DNA from: Haemophilus influenzae
GTDB lineage: Bacteria; Pseudomonadota; Gammaproteobacteria; Enterobacterales; Pasteurellaceae
Reading direction: 5' to 3'
Assembly (NCBI RefSeq): GCF_900475755.1
Contig: NZ_LS483411.1
Span: 248,001 to 312,000 of the forward strand
Length of the DNA stretch: 64,000 nt
This document shows, piece after piece, positions 9,640-18,465 of the stretch. Under the pieces are notes generated by a model, which did no database searches, was not told the origin of the DNA, and was given only the letters and a program-made list of their open reading frames with translations. A program made the translations under genes and the position numbers. How positions within the stretch are numbered: position 1 is the first letter of the stretch; every line of letters begins with the position of its first letter.

Positions 9640-10491
9640 ATGATGCGAATTCTTCTTTTCTTGGCAACCAATATGGCTGTAATGCTGGTATTGGGGATTA
9701 TTTTAAGTGTGACTGGTATTGCAGGAAATAGCACTGGCGGCATTTTAATTATGGCTTTGCTATTTGGTTTTGCTGGTTCATTAATTTCCTTATTCCTGTC
9801 TAAAACAATGGCATTACGTTCTGTAGATGGAGAAGTGATTACTCAACCTCGTAATCAAACTGAACGTTGGTTAATTGATACCGTTAGTCGCCAAGCACAG
9901 AAAGCGGGTATTCCCATGCCAGACGTGGCAATTTATCATTCACCCGATGTGAATGCTTTTGCTACAGGCGCGACAAAAAGCAACTCTTTGGTAGCAGTGA
10001 GTACGGGATTATTAAACAACATGACGGAGGCTGAAGCTGAAGCTGTTTTAGCACACGAAATTTCTCATATTTCCAATGGCGATATGGTGACGATGGCGTT
10101 ATTGCAAGGCGTATTGAATACTTTTGTAATTTTCTTGTCTCGCGTTATCGCAACGGCGGTAGCAAGTTCGCGTAACAATAATGGAGAGGAAACGCGCAGT
10201 TCAGGTATTTATTTCTTGGTTTCTATGGTATTGGAAATGCTCTTTGGTGTGCTTGCGAGTATTATCGCAATGTGGTTCTCACGCTACCGCGAATTTCGTG
10301 CAGATGCTGGTTCCGCAAGTTTAGTAGGCAAAGAAAAAATGATTATGGCACTGCAACGTTTGCAACAACTTCACGAACCACAAAATCTCGAAGGTTCTTT
10401 AAATGCCTTTATGATTAATGGTAAACGCAGTGAACTCTTTATGAGCCATCCACCACTCGAAAAGCGTATTGAAGCCTTACGCAATCTTTAA
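9640..10491 (+). CDS. htpX: Membrane-bound zinc metalloprotease HtpX
   Basis: 283 aa from the first ATG of MMRILLF, which matches the E. coli start; a TTG five codons upstream is less likely. Two N-terminal membrane helices are followed by the zinc-protease motif HEISH (His139, Glu140, His143), two more helices and the third ligand region [10 protein letters not shown]. It degrades damaged inner-membrane proteins together with FtsH. A sigma-32-like promoter precedes it. Confidence 0.96.
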   Translation: MMRILLFLATNMAVMLVLGIILSVTGIAGNSTGGILIMALLFGFAGSLISLFLSKTMALRSVDGEVITQPRNQTERWLIDTVSRQAQKAGIPMPDVAIYHSPDVNAFATGATKSNSLVAVSTGLLNNMTEAEAEAVLAHEISHISNGDMVTMALLQGVLNTFVIFLSRVIATAVASSRNNNGEETRSSGIYFLVSMVLEMLFGVLASIIAMWFSRYREFRADAGSASLVGKEKMIMALQRLQQLHEPQNLEGSLNAFMINGKRSELFMSHPPLEKRIEALRNL

Positions 10492-10501
10492 AAATTATAA
10501 A

Positions 10502-10539
10502 AAATAACCGCACTTATATATCAAAGTGCGGTTATTTTT
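10502..10539 (+). terminator. Terminator after htpX (inverted USS pair)
   Basis: AAATAACCGCACTT / AAGTGCGGTTATTT arms with a short loop, then a T-run. Confidence 0.9.
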
Positions 10540-10570
10540 TGAGTTATTTTCAGTTTATATTAGAACAATA

Positions 10571-10597
10571 AAAACGGTGCTATTTCAGCACCGTTCT
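10571..10597 (-). terminator. Terminator after dcuB
   Basis: AACGGTGC / GCACCGTT stem with a 7-nt loop, followed on the minus strand by TTTTATTG. Convergent to the htpX terminator. Confidence 0.8.
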
Positions 10598-10615
10598 TTG
10601 TTATTGCATCACATT

Positions 10616-11938
10616 TTAAAGAATAATGTGAGAAAGACCTAAACCGATTAACAAACAGAAAAGCATACTTAATAAACCCGGAAGCATAAAGCTGTGGTTT
10701 AAAATGTATTTACCGATTTTGGTTGTTCCAGTGGTATCGAAGTCAAGAGATGCGATGATTGGACCGTAGTTAGGAATAAAGAAGTAACCATTTACAGCAA
10801 CAAATACACCGATTAATACTGGCGCAGGAATACCTAATGCAATACCAAGTGGGAACAATGTTGCTACTGTTGCACCTTGGCTGTTTACTAATACAGAAAG
10901 TACAAATAGCGCGAAAGCAAATGCCCATGGTGCAGTTTCAACTAAGCCTTTTACCATTTCTTTTACTTCAGTAATGTGTGCCTGCATTAAGGTGTCACCT
11001 AACCAAGCAATACCGAAGATTGCGATTACTGCGCGCATACCTGCATGGAATACAGAACCTTTGGTAATCGCTGTGCCATCTGGTTTACAAGTTAAGATAA
11101 TCAATGCACCAATTGAAAGCATAATAATTTCAATGGTATGTGCCATTCCCATTGGTTTTCCATCAAAAACAGGTCGAATAGAAGGAACTGCCCCCATTAA
11201 CACGACAAGTAAAGCACCAAATAAGAATAAAGAAACGGAAATTTTAGCTGTTTTGCTCACTTCTACTTCTTTGACTGAAGTGGTAGAAGCAAAAATATCT
11301 GCATATTTTGGATCATTTAAACGACGTTGATATTCTGGATCATCTTTTAACTCTTTACCCATTTTATTAACAAATAAGCAAGCAAGGAAAAGTCCTAGAA
11401 TAGTTGAAGGAATGGTTACCATTAAAACATCGCCAAGATGAATGCCTTGTGGCTCAAGGTAAGCAACCACAGCCACCACCGCTGCAGCGATTGGGCTTGC
11501 TACGATAGCAAATTGTGATGCAATTACCGCCATTGACATTGGGCGTTCAGGACGGATACCGTTTTGACGGCTCACTTCAGCGATAACTGGCAATACAGAA
11601 TATGCCACGTGACCAGTACCCGCTAAGAGAGTGAATAACCAAGTTACTGCTGGTGCAATAAACGTAATGTGTTTAGGATTACGACGTAAGATTTTGGTTG
11701 CGATTTTGATCATGTAGTCTAAACCGCCAGCTGCTTGCATTGCTGCCGCGGCTGCCACTACAGCCATAATCATAAACATAACATCAATAGGTAAACCTGC
11801 TGGTTTCAAGCCAAAGCCAAAAGAAAGAATGGCAAGACCTAAACCACCAAATACACCTAAACCGATACCACCTACACGCGCACCCACAAAGATACACAAT
11901 AATACGATGGCAAATTGTAGTAAAAACATTGCAGACAT
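10616..11938 (-). CDS. dcuB: Anaerobic C4-dicarboxylate transporter, Dcu family
   Basis: 440 aa, strongly hydrophobic along its whole length with about 10-12 membrane segments. The opening [24 protein letters not shown] and [25 protein letters not shown] are typical of DcuA/DcuB antiporters, which exchange fumarate, malate or aspartate for succinate. An AGGGGG ribosome site precedes the ATG. It lies just downstream of ansB on the same strand but has its own promoter with an FNR-like site. DcuA versus DcuB cannot be settled by eye. Confidence 0.92.
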   Translation of the reverse strand: MSAMFLLQFAIVLLCIFVGARVGGIGLGVFGGLGLAILSFGFGLKPAGLPIDVMFMIMAVVAAAAAMQAAGGLDYMIKIATKILRRNPKHITFIAPAVTWLFTLLAGTGHVAYSVLPVIAEVSRQNGIRPERPMSMAVIASQFAIVASPIAAAVVAVVAYLEPQGIHLGDVLMVTIPSTILGLFLACLFVNKMGKELKDDPEYQRRLNDPKYADIFASTTSVKEVEVSKTAKISVSLFLFGALLVVLMGAVPSIRPVFDGKPMGMAHTIEIIMLSIGALIILTCKPDGTAITKGSVFHAGMRAVIAIFGIAWLGDTLMQAHITEVKEMVKGLVETAPWAFAFALFVLSVLVNSQGATVATLFPLGIALGIPAPVLIGVFVAVNGYFFIPNYGPIIASLDFDTTGTTKIGKYILNHSFMLPGLLSMLFCLLIGLGLSHIIL

Positions 11939-11993
11939 ACTGCCCCCTAAGTTAATAAAAAAACACTTTGTTTTATTTGTTGAAACGGCGTGT

Positions 11994-12035
11994 AATATAG
12001 CAACAAATAGGTAGAGATTCCATAACTTGGATCAA
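11994..12035 (-). promoter_or_regulatory. Putative FNR-activated promoter of dcuB
   Basis: On the minus strand a -10 TATATT (11999-11994) has an FNR-like site TTGATCCAAGTTAT (12035-12022) centred at -41.5, the classical activator position. The left half-site is perfect and the right half poor (2 of 5), so the call rests on exact spacing plus the anaerobic role of the gene. Confidence 0.5.
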
Positions 12036-12090
12036 TAAATTATGGTCAAAAGTGCGGTTATTTCGAGCCGCACTACCGTTACTATTAATC

Positions 12091-13140
12091 TTAAAAGTCT
12101 TCGAAATATTGTTGAATTACGTTTGGATCTTTAGTTTGAGTTAAAGCTAATTGTAAGAGAACTCGTGCTTTTTGTGGATTTAAAGTACCTGATGCTACAA
12201 AGCCATATTTACTATCATCAACTTCAGCGTCACGAGTTGTATAGCCAGTTGGTACACGAGAAGAACGAACTACAACGACGCCATCTTTCGCAGCTTTTTC
12301 TAAGCGATCTAAGTGTGCAGCATTAACATTTCCATTGCCAACTCCAGCTGATACAATCCCTTGATAGCCAGCATCTAGCAATGCGTTTAATGGTTCAACT
12401 GGTGCATTTGAATAAGCATAAATAATCCCCACTTTTGGTAGGTGGTCTAATTTTTCTATGTTAAATGGAGTGTTGATGGTATGTTTGCTTTCTGGGGAAC
12501 GTTCATAGTCCACTTTGCTGTTATGAATATAGCCTAGAGAACCATAATTTGGCGAATGGAAAGTTTGCACTGCGGTAGTACTGGTTTTTGTGACATCACG
12601 AGCACCTAGTACTTCATTATTCATTGCGACTAAAACACCACGACCACTCGATTTTTTGTCTGCCGCGACGACGACAGCATTGTAAAGATTTAATGGGCCA
12701 TCAGCGCTTTTTTCTGTCGCAGGACGCATAGCCCCTACGAGAACAACCGGTTTTTCACATTTTACGGTTAAATCTAAGAAATAAGCCGTCTCTTCCATGG
12801 TATCTGTACCATGGGTAATGACAAATCCATCAGTACTTTTACATTGAGCATTGATGGCTTTTGCCAGTTTTAGCCAGACTTCGTCATTCATGTCTTGTGA
12901 ACCTATTTTTACAATTTGCTCACCTTTAATGTTGGCAATATTTTTTATTTCTGGTACGGCTTCAATTAAAGTATCAATACTTAATTGTCCAGCTTTATAC
13001 GCAGAATTTACTGAACTTTGCCCGCTTCCTGCAATGGTACCACCCGTTGCCAAGATTGTAATATTTGGCAAGTCTGCTGCATTTGCTATTGAAATACCTA
13101 GACCAAATAAAGTACATAAGGCTAATTTAGTTAATTTCAT
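12091..13140 (-). CDS. ansB: Periplasmic L-asparaginase, type II
   Basis: 349 aa with a cleavable signal peptide (MKLTKLALCTLFG...ANA). The mature start LPNITILATGGTIAG matches E. coli AnsB, with nucleophilic Thr35 (precursor numbering) and the second catalytic block HGTDTMEETA carrying the Thr-Asp pair. It deamidates asparagine to aspartate in the periplasm, supplying aspartate for uptake by Dcu and for AspA (59.4 kb). An AGGAG site precedes the start. Confidence 0.96.
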   Translation of the reverse strand: MKLTKLALCTLFGLGISIANAADLPNITILATGGTIAGSGQSSVNSAYKAGQLSIDTLIEAVPEIKNIANIKGEQIVKIGSQDMNDEVWLKLAKAINAQCKSTDGFVITHGTDTMEETAYFLDLTVKCEKPVVLVGAMRPATEKSADGPLNLYNAVVVAADKKSSGRGVLVAMNNEVLGARDVTKTSTTAVQTFHSPNYGSLGYIHNSKVDYERSPESKHTINTPFNIEKLDHLPKVGIIYAYSNAPVEPLNALLDAGYQGIVSAGVGNGNVNAAHLDRLEKAAKDGVVVVRSSRVPTGYTTRDAEVDDSKYGFVASGTLNPQKARVLLQLALTQTKDPNVIQQYFEDF

Positions 13141-13222
13141 AGATTTCTCCTAAGATGAATAAAAATTTCTCCAAAGTAGTCTAACTAAATTAAGTTATTT
13201 ATAAACAATGGAAAAACAAATT

Positions 13223-13238
13223 TATGATCTCGATCACA
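13223..13238 (-). promoter_or_regulatory. CRP/FNR-type site upstream of ansB
   Basis: On the minus strand TGTGA-N6-TCATA (9 of 10 to the CRP consensus), also readable as GTGAT-N4-ATCAT (8 of 10 to FNR). It is centred about 40 bp before a TATAAA-like -10 for ansB. E. coli ansB is co-activated by CRP and FNR. The site lies between divergent ansB and the yibN-like gene, so it could also affect the latter. Confidence 0.65.
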
Positions 13239-13364
13239 TAATTTTTTTGTTGATTGTATAACCTTTATGCAAGTACGGAATTTAAGCATAATTTTTTTGA
13301 AAGATAACCCAAGTGCGGTTATACTTGAGCCCTATTTTGACGTACTTAATCAGTAGAGAAAACA

Positions 13365-13811
13365 ATGCAAGAATTTATCTCAATGGCAACAGAGTTTGCT
13401 CAAAAACATACTCTTTTAGCGGTTTCTTGGTTTGCGATTTTCGTGATGGTGATTTATACCTTCTATAAAGGCGCAACGAGTAAATTTAAAGTAATTACGC
13501 ACAATGAAGTTATTCGGTTAATAAATTCCGATGAAGCCATTGTGGTAGATTTACGTAGTCTTGAAGAATTTCAACGTGGACATATCATTAATAGTATTAA
13601 TGTGCTTCCAAGCGAAATTAAAAATCAAAATATCGGAAAATTAGAGTCGCATAAAGAGAAAGCTCTTATATTAGTCGATACAAATGGTACTTCAGCCTCT
13701 GCTTCTGCAGTATTTTTAACCAAACAAGGTTTTAATTCTGTATTTGTGTTGAAAGAAGGCCTTTCCGCGTGGGTAGCAGCAAATTTACCTTTAGTTAAAA
13801 AACATAAATAA
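13365..13811 (+). CDS. yibN: Membrane-anchored rhodanese-like protein, YibN family
   Basis: 148 aa: one N-terminal membrane helix (about residues 15-35), then a rhodanese-like domain ([23 protein letters not shown] ... [18 protein letters not shown]). The loop that holds the sulfur-carrying Cys in active rhodaneses reads VDTNGTSAS, with no Cys, so sulfurtransferase activity is unlikely; E. coli YibN also lacks it. As in E. coli it lies upstream of secB, here without grxC in between, 13 nt before the secB ATG. A role at the secretion machinery is inference from context. Confidence 0.85.
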   Translation: MQEFISMATEFAQKHTLLAVSWFAIFVMVIYTFYKGATSKFKVITHNEVIRLINSDEAIVVDLRSLEEFQRGHIINSINVLPSEIKNQNIGKLESHKEKALILVDTNGTSASASAVFLTKQGFNSVFVLKEGLSAWVAANLPLVKKHK

Positions 13812-13824
13812 TAAGGAATAGAAA

Positions 13825-14334
13825 ATGTCAGAACAAAAACAAGACGTTGCAGCAACAGAAGAACAACAACCCGTTCTTCAAATTCAACGTATTTATGTGA
13901 AAGATGTGTCTTTTGAAGCACCAAATCTTCCGCATATTTTCCAACAAGAATGGAAACCAAAACTTGGTTTTGATTTAAGCACTGAAACGACTCAAGTTGG
14001 TGATGACTTATATGAAGTGGTATTAAACATTTCTGTTGAAACTACACTTGAAGATAGTGGCGATGTAGCATTTATTTGCGAAGTTAAACAAGCAGGCGTG
14101 TTCACTATTAGTGGTTTAGAAGATGTTCAAATGGCACATTGTTTAACCTCTCAATGCCCGAATATGCTTTTCCCTTATGCACGTGAATTAGTGTCTAACT
14201 TAGTAAATCGTGGTACGTTCCCTGCATTAAACTTATCTCCAGTAAACTTTGATGCATTGTTTGTTGAATATATGAATCGCCAACAAGCAGAAAATGCAGA
14301 AGAAAAACCTGAAGAAGAACAAACTAAACATTAA
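13825..14334 (+). CDS. secB: Protein-export chaperone SecB
   Basis: 169 aa. Conserved blocks include [18 protein letters not shown] near the N-terminus, EVVLNISVE, and the C-terminal [13 protein letters not shown] plus [15 protein letters not shown]. The tetrameric cytosolic chaperone keeps preproteins unfolded and delivers them to SecA. An acidic, Gln/Glu-rich tail ([15 protein letters not shown]) follows. Operon with the yibN-like gene. Confidence 0.97.
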   Translation: MSEQKQDVAATEEQQPVLQIQRIYVKDVSFEAPNLPHIFQQEWKPKLGFDLSTETTQVGDDLYEVVLNISVETTLEDSGDVAFICEVKQAGVFTISGLEDVQMAHCLTSQCPNMLFPYARELVSNLVNRGTFPALNLSPVNFDALFVEYMNRQQAENAEEKPEEEQTKH

Positions 14335-14348
14335 TTAAATAGCAAAAC

Positions 14349-14384
14349 AAAAGGCAAGTTAGAAATCCTAGCTTGCCTTTTTTG
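14349..14384 (+). terminator. Terminator after secB
   Basis: AAAGGCAAG / CTTGCCTTT stem extended by wobble pairs, followed by TTTTTTG. A single USS follows at about 14392. Confidence 0.85.
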
Positions 14385-14402
14385 TTGCTAAAGTGCGGTC
14401 AA

Positions 14403-15110
14403 TTAATAGCTTGAATTAATTAACACTTCTTCGCCATAGCCGCCTAAAGTTGGCATTGGTTGATAAGTTGAGTTTGCGGCACGCATTAAACGAATACCAC
14501 GAACACCTGCTTCTTTAGCTGCTAGTACATCATCATCGCTATCGCCATAGTGAATACTCACTTTATGTGAAATGATTGCAGGCGTTTTGTTATATTTTGT
14601 TGTACGTTCACGGCTGCCCATAAATTCAACTGGGTGCATATTCTTAATATTGAACGTTTTTTCTAAAATTGGTGTTACGCCATCTACTTTACCTGCAGTA
14701 CGGCCAGTGAAAAAGTAAACTTGGTCGCCACGTGCTTGATGCATATTAATTAAATCTATGGCAATTTGTTTAGGAATAGAATATTTATCGCAACCTGCGT
14801 TTACTTCATTCCAGAAATCTTGATTTTTCAAATAATCGTGTTTACCTGGTGAGAATTTTTGTTGTCCGTGGTAGAAGCAAGGGCTGCTGAAAAGCACAGT
14901 ATCATCAATATCAAAGCTTACATTAATTGGTGCTTTACCTTCTAAACTTTGCTTGATTTGATCAACACTAATCCAATGAATTGCTTGCTCTTGTAACATT
15001 TCACGAGCATTAGTGCCAGATTGAGTATAAGGTTCAGTTTTGCCTGCCATCGCTGGAACTGCAGCTGCAGTTAAAAGTGCGATTACAGATAATTTCATGA
15101 TGTTTTTCAT
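14403..15110 (-). CDS. aphA: Class B acid phosphatase (periplasmic, HAD/DDDD superfamily)
   Basis: 235 aa with signal peptide (MKNIMKLSVIALLTAAAVPAMA). The class B signature FDIDDTVLFSSPCF carries nucleophile Asp67 and Asp69. Further HAD motifs are VYFFTGRTAGKVDG and HYGDSDDDVLAAKEAG. It dephosphorylates nucleoside monophosphates in the periplasm, which could help feed nucleoside/NAD precursor uptake. The start has TGAGGAAAC ahead. A near-match to the USS lies in the signal-peptide core (15075-15083). Confidence 0.95.
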   Translation of the reverse strand: MKNIMKLSVIALLTAAAVPAMAGKTEPYTQSGTNAREMLQEQAIHWISVDQIKQSLEGKAPINVSFDIDDTVLFSSPCFYHGQQKFSPGKHDYLKNQDFWNEVNAGCDKYSIPKQIAIDLINMHQARGDQVYFFTGRTAGKVDGVTPILEKTFNIKNMHPVEFMGSRERTTKYNKTPAIISHKVSIHYGDSDDDVLAAKEAGVRGIRLMRAANSTYQPMPTLGGYGEEVLINSSY

Positions 15111-15265
15111 TGTGTTTCCTCACAAATGTTGATTTAAAAATCGTCCGCATCATACACTTTTTTAATATGCATTCAATGACTAGCAATCGTTTGCTAGTTC
15201 AAAGTATGATCCAGTTCACATTTTTATTTATGAGTGAAGAATAAATCGTCAATATAAATTTTCCT

Positions 15266-15293
15266 CTTGAATTTAATCAATTTGTCGCCATAT
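15266..15293 (+). promoter_or_regulatory. Sigma-32 (heat-shock) promoter of hslVU
   Basis: CTTGAA (15266-15271), a 14-bp spacer, and CGCCATAT (15286-15293; all but one base of CCCCATNT). It lies about 37 bp before the hslV ATG, and hslVU is heat-shock regulated in E. coli. The remainder of the 220-bp aphA-hslV gap shows no gene. Confidence 0.75.
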
Positions 15294-15330
15294 AACGAAC
15301 AACTTTTCACTTTATAAAAAGGACTGAATA

Positions 15331-15858
15331 ATGACAACGATTGTAAGCGTACGTCGCAATGGACAAGTCGTCGTGGGTGGTGATGGACAAGTTTCTTTAG
15401 GCAATACCGTAATGAAAGGTAATGCCCGTAAAGTACGCCGTTTATATAATGGCAAAGTGCTTGCTGGTTTTGCAGGTGGCACGGCTGATGCATTCACGCT
15501 TTTTGAATTATTTGAACGTAAACTTGAAATGCATCAAGGGCATTTGCTAAAAAGTGCGGTGGAATTAGCGAAAGATTGGCGTACCGATCGCGCACTTCGT
15601 AAGTTAGAAGCGATGTTAATTGTGGCGGATGAAAAAGAAAGTTTAATCATCACGGGTATTGGCGATGTGGTTCAGCCCGAAGAAGATCAAATTTTAGCAA
15701 TCGGATCGGGTGGTAACTATGCGTTGTCTGCAGCACGTGCATTGGTAGAAAATACCGAACTTTCTGCTCGTGAAATTGTTGAAAAATCTTTGAAAATTGC
15801 GGGTGATATTTGCGTGTTCACAAATACCAATCTCACTATTGAAGAATTACCGAATTAA
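15331..15858 (+). CDS. hslV: ATP-dependent protease subunit HslV (ClpQ)
   Basis: 175 aa. After the initiator Met the protein begins [23 protein letters not shown], exposing the N-terminal catalytic Thr of the proteasome-like family. Further conserved parts are [24 protein letters not shown] and [16 protein letters not shown]. It forms the dodecameric core of HslUV. One USS is in-frame in the middle (KSAVE). The stop is 10 nt before the hslU ATG. Confidence 0.97.
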   Translation: MTTIVSVRRNGQVVVGGDGQVSLGNTVMKGNARKVRRLYNGKVLAGFAGGTADAFTLFELFERKLEMHQGHLLKSAVELAKDWRTDRALRKLEAMLIVADEKESLIITGIGDVVQPEEDQILAIGSGGNYALSAARALVENTELSAREIVEKSLKIAGDICVFTNTNLTIEELPN

Positions 15859-15868
15859 GGAAAAAGCT

Positions 15869-17203
15869 ATGTCTGAAATGACTCCTCGTGAAATAGTTTC
15901 TGAATTAGATCAACATATTATTGGTCAAGCCGATGCAAAGCGTGCAGTGGCGATTGCGCTGCGTAATCGCTGGCGTCGTATGCAGCTTCAAGAACCTCTG
16001 CGTCACGAAGTAACCCCAAAAAATATCCTGATGATTGGCCCAACTGGTGTGGGTAAAACTGAAATTGCGCGCCGTTTGGCAAAATTAGCTAATGCACCAT
16101 TTATCAAAGTAGAAGCAACGAAATTTACCGAAGTGGGTTACGTGGGGAAAGAGGTGGATTCCATTATTCGTGATTTAACGGATAGTGCGATGAAGCTTGT
16201 TCGCCAGCAGGAAATTGCGAAGAACAGAGCAAGAGCTGAAGACGCGGCTGAAGAGCGTATTTTGGATGCTTTACTTCCTCCAGCAAAAAATCAGTGGGGC
16301 GAAGTTGAAAGCCATGATAGTCACAGCAGTACTCGTCAAGCGTTCCGTAAAAAATTACGTGAAGGTCAATTAGATGATAAAGAAATCGAAATTGATGTGT
16401 CTGCTGGCGTATCTATGGGGGTTGAAATTATGGCTCCTCCAGGCATGGAAGAAATGACAAATCAACTGCAATCATTGTTCCAAAATTTGGGTTCAGACAA
16501 AACGAAAAAACGCAAAATGAAAATTAAAGATGGGTTGAAAGCGTTGATTGATGATGAAGCCGCGAAATTAATTAACCCTGAAGAACTTAAACAAAAAGCC
16601 ATTGATGCTGTGGAACAAAATGGGATCGTCTTTATCGATGAAATCGACAAAATTTGTAAGAAAGGTGAATACAGTGGTGCTGATGTATCGCGTGAAGGTG
16701 TGCAACGTGATTTACTTCCGTTAGTAGAAGGCTCGACAGTTAGCACCAAACACGGAATGGTTAAAACTGATCACATTTTATTTATTGCATCGGGTGCATT
16801 CCAAGTTGCTCGTCCTTCAGATTTAATCCCTGAACTACAAGGGCGTTTGCCGATTCGTGTTGAACTTACCGCATTAAGTGCGGCGGATTTTGAGCGCATT
16901 TTAACAGAACCTCACGCCTCTTTAACCGAACAATATAAAGCGTTGATGGCAACAGAAGGCGTGAATATTGAATTTACAACAGAGGCGGTTAAGAAAATTG
17001 CTGAGGCTGCATTCCGTGTGAATGAAAAAACGGAAAATATCGGTGCACGCCGTTTGCATACGGTAATGGAGCGTTTAATGGATAAAATTTCTTTCAGCGC
17101 AAGCGATATGAATGGTCAAACGGTCAATATTGATGCGGCTTATGTTGCGGATGCACTTGGCGAAGTGGTTGAAAATGAAGATTTGAGCCGTTTTATTCTT
17201 TAA
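15869..17203 (+). CDS. hslU: ATP-dependent protease ATPase subunit HslU (ClpY)
   Basis: 444 aa from ATG 15869, which has AAGGAAAAAGCT ahead and gives [20 protein letters not shown] as in E. coli; a longer in-frame reading into hslV is not credible. Walker [16 protein letters not shown], pore motif GYVGKEV, a long intermediate (I) domain around residues 110-240, Walker [11 protein letters not shown] and sensor-2 GARRLHTV. It unfolds substrates for HslV. Confidence 0.97.
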   Translation: MSEMTPREIVSELDQHIIGQADAKRAVAIALRNRWRRMQLQEPLRHEVTPKNILMIGPTGVGKTEIARRLAKLANAPFIKVEATKFTEVGYVGKEVDSIIRDLTDSAMKLVRQQEIAKNRARAEDAAEERILDALLPPAKNQWGEVESHDSHSSTRQAFRKKLREGQLDDKEIEIDVSAGVSMGVEIMAPPGMEEMTNQLQSLFQNLGSDKTKKRKMKIKDGLKALIDDEAAKLINPEELKQKAIDAVEQNGIVFIDEIDKICKKGEYSGADVSREGVQRDLLPLVEGSTVSTKHGMVKTDHILFIASGAFQVARPSDLIPELQGRLPIRVELTALSAADFERILTEPHASLTEQYKALMATEGVNIEFTTEAVKKIAEAAFRVNEKTENIGARRLHTVMERLMDKISFSASDMNGQTVNIDAAYVADALGEVVENEDLSRFIL

Positions 17204-17222
17204 AGATAAAAATTTTACATAT

Positions 17223-17256
17223 AAAAGTGCGGTAAATTTTTACCGCACTTTTTTGT
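17223..17256 (+). terminator. Terminator after hslVU (inverted USS pair)
   Basis: AAAAGTGCGGTAAA / TTTACCGCACTTTT stem with a minimal loop, then T-run; it may also serve the convergent potD. Confidence 0.9.
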
Positions 17257-17272
17257 TTTCTAAATTGAGAAA

Positions 17273-18325
17273 CTAATTAGTTTTTAATTTACTCCAATAT
17301 TTTTCATAAATATCGACCGCTTCTCCTACATCGCCTTGCATAATTCCTTTTTCTACTTCTTCCGCTGGTGGGAATAATTTTGGATCATTAGCAACTTCCG
17401 CGCTTAGCAATGTTTTCGCCCCATTATTTGGCATAGAAAAGCCCATGCGTTCGATAACAATTTTTGCATTTTCAGGGCGAAGTAAGAAGTCAATGAACTT
17501 ATGTGCGCCTTCCACGTTTTGAGCGGAATTCGGAATAGCATAATTATCCATCCAGAAAATAGCCCCTTCTTTTGGATAAACAAATTGCAAAGATGGATTT
17601 TCTTTCTGTGCTAAATAAGCAGAACCATTCCAAATCATACCAATTGCAACTTCGCCTTGTACGTAAGGGACTTCAGGAGAATCAGAGTTAAAAGTCGCTA
17701 CATTTGGTAACAGTTTTTCTAAACGCTCATAAGCTGTTTTGATGTCTTCTTCATTGGTGGTATTTGGCGATTTACCATCCAGTAATAATGCTACGTGGAA
17801 CACTTCACGTGCATCACTGGTCATGAGAACTTTGCCTTTAAATTCAGGTTTCCATAAATCCGCCCAGCTAGTGATGGTTTTAGGATCAATCTCATCCGCA
17901 TTAACTTCAATACCAGTTAAGCCGTAAACGTAAGGTAATGAATATTTATTTTCTGGGTCGAATTCTTTATTTAATAAATGTTTAGGGATTTGATGAATAT
18001 TGGTCAATTTACTTTGATCAATCGGTTGAAGCATCTTTTCCTTAATCATTTTATTTACGTAGTAACTTGATGGAAACACCAAATCATAGCCAGAACCAGT
18101 ATTCTGAGTAAGTTTAAGTTTCGCATACATTTCTTCGTTGCTTTCAAAGGTAGAATAAATTACCTCGATGCCAGTTTCTTTAGAGAACTGTGCGACTAAA
18201 TCAGAAGGCACATAGTCTGTCCAGTTATAGACGTAAAGTTTGTTATTGGCAAAAGCGGAAGCCGCAAAAAGTGCGGTGGTGGAAAGGAAAAGATTTTTGA
18301 GTGAGTGAGCAAAGAATTTTTTCAA
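17273..18325 (-). CDS. potD: Spermidine/putrescine-binding periplasmic protein PotD
   Basis: 350 aa. The start is TTG, fixed by a perfect GGAGGT ribosome site 7 nt upstream. A signal peptide ends near ASAFA; the mature part begins [29 protein letters not shown], typical of PotD. Substrate-site-like residues appear in [20 protein letters not shown] and [10 protein letters not shown]. No potABC permease genes are adjacent, so it must use a transporter encoded elsewhere. It is divergent from a PuuB-like oxidase. A USS lies in the signal peptide (18269-18277). Confidence 0.93.
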   Translation of the reverse strand: MKKFFAHSLKNLFLSTTALFAASAFANNKLYVYNWTDYVPSDLVAQFSKETGIEVIYSTFESNEEMYAKLKLTQNTGSGYDLVFPSSYYVNKMIKEKMLQPIDQSKLTNIHQIPKHLLNKEFDPENKYSLPYVYGLTGIEVNADEIDPKTITSWADLWKPEFKGKVLMTSDAREVFHVALLLDGKSPNTTNEEDIKTAYERLEKLLPNVATFNSDSPEVPYVQGEVAIGMIWNGSAYLAQKENPSLQFVYPKEGAIFWMDNYAIPNSAQNVEGAHKFIDFLLRPENAKIVIERMGFSMPNNGAKTLLSAEVANDPKLFPPAEEVEKGIMQGDVGEAVDIYEKYWSKLKTN

Positions 18326-18373
18326 TTTATTGACCTCCGAGGGTTATCGTTCATCATAAAACACGCAAATTTT

Positions 18374-18389
18374 GCGCGCGCGCAGTATA
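18374..18389 (-). promoter_or_regulatory. Putative potD promoter with (GC)5 discriminator
   Basis: On the minus strand a -10 TATACT (18389-18384) is followed at once by GCGCGCGCGC. No good -35 is visible. A GC-rich stretch between -10 and +1 resembles the discriminators of stringently controlled promoters; that function is inference. Confidence 0.4.
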
Positions 18390-18408
18390 GCATTTTTTTC
18401 TAAAAGGT

Positions 18409-18436
18409 TTGACATATTTCCCTTTCGGGGTAAGAT
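18409..18436 (+). promoter_or_regulatory. Putative promoter of the puuB-like gene
   Basis: A perfect -35 TTGACA (18409-18414), 16-bp spacer and TAAGAT (18431-18436). The predicted start gives a leader of about 23 nt before the ATG with AAGGGA as ribosome site. Confidence 0.55.
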
Positions 18437-18465
18437 TTTGCCAGTTTTTTCCTAAGGGATTTTTT

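Noticed and set aside
10974..11330. 118-codon plus-strand frame inside dcuB
   Set aside because: Antisense to a strongly conserved transporter, with no initiation signals or family similarity.
15061..15330. Possible small RNA or tRNA in the aphA-hslV gap
   Set aside because: No cloverleaf, no terminator and no second promoter seen; the sigma-32 promoter and leader of hslV explain the space.
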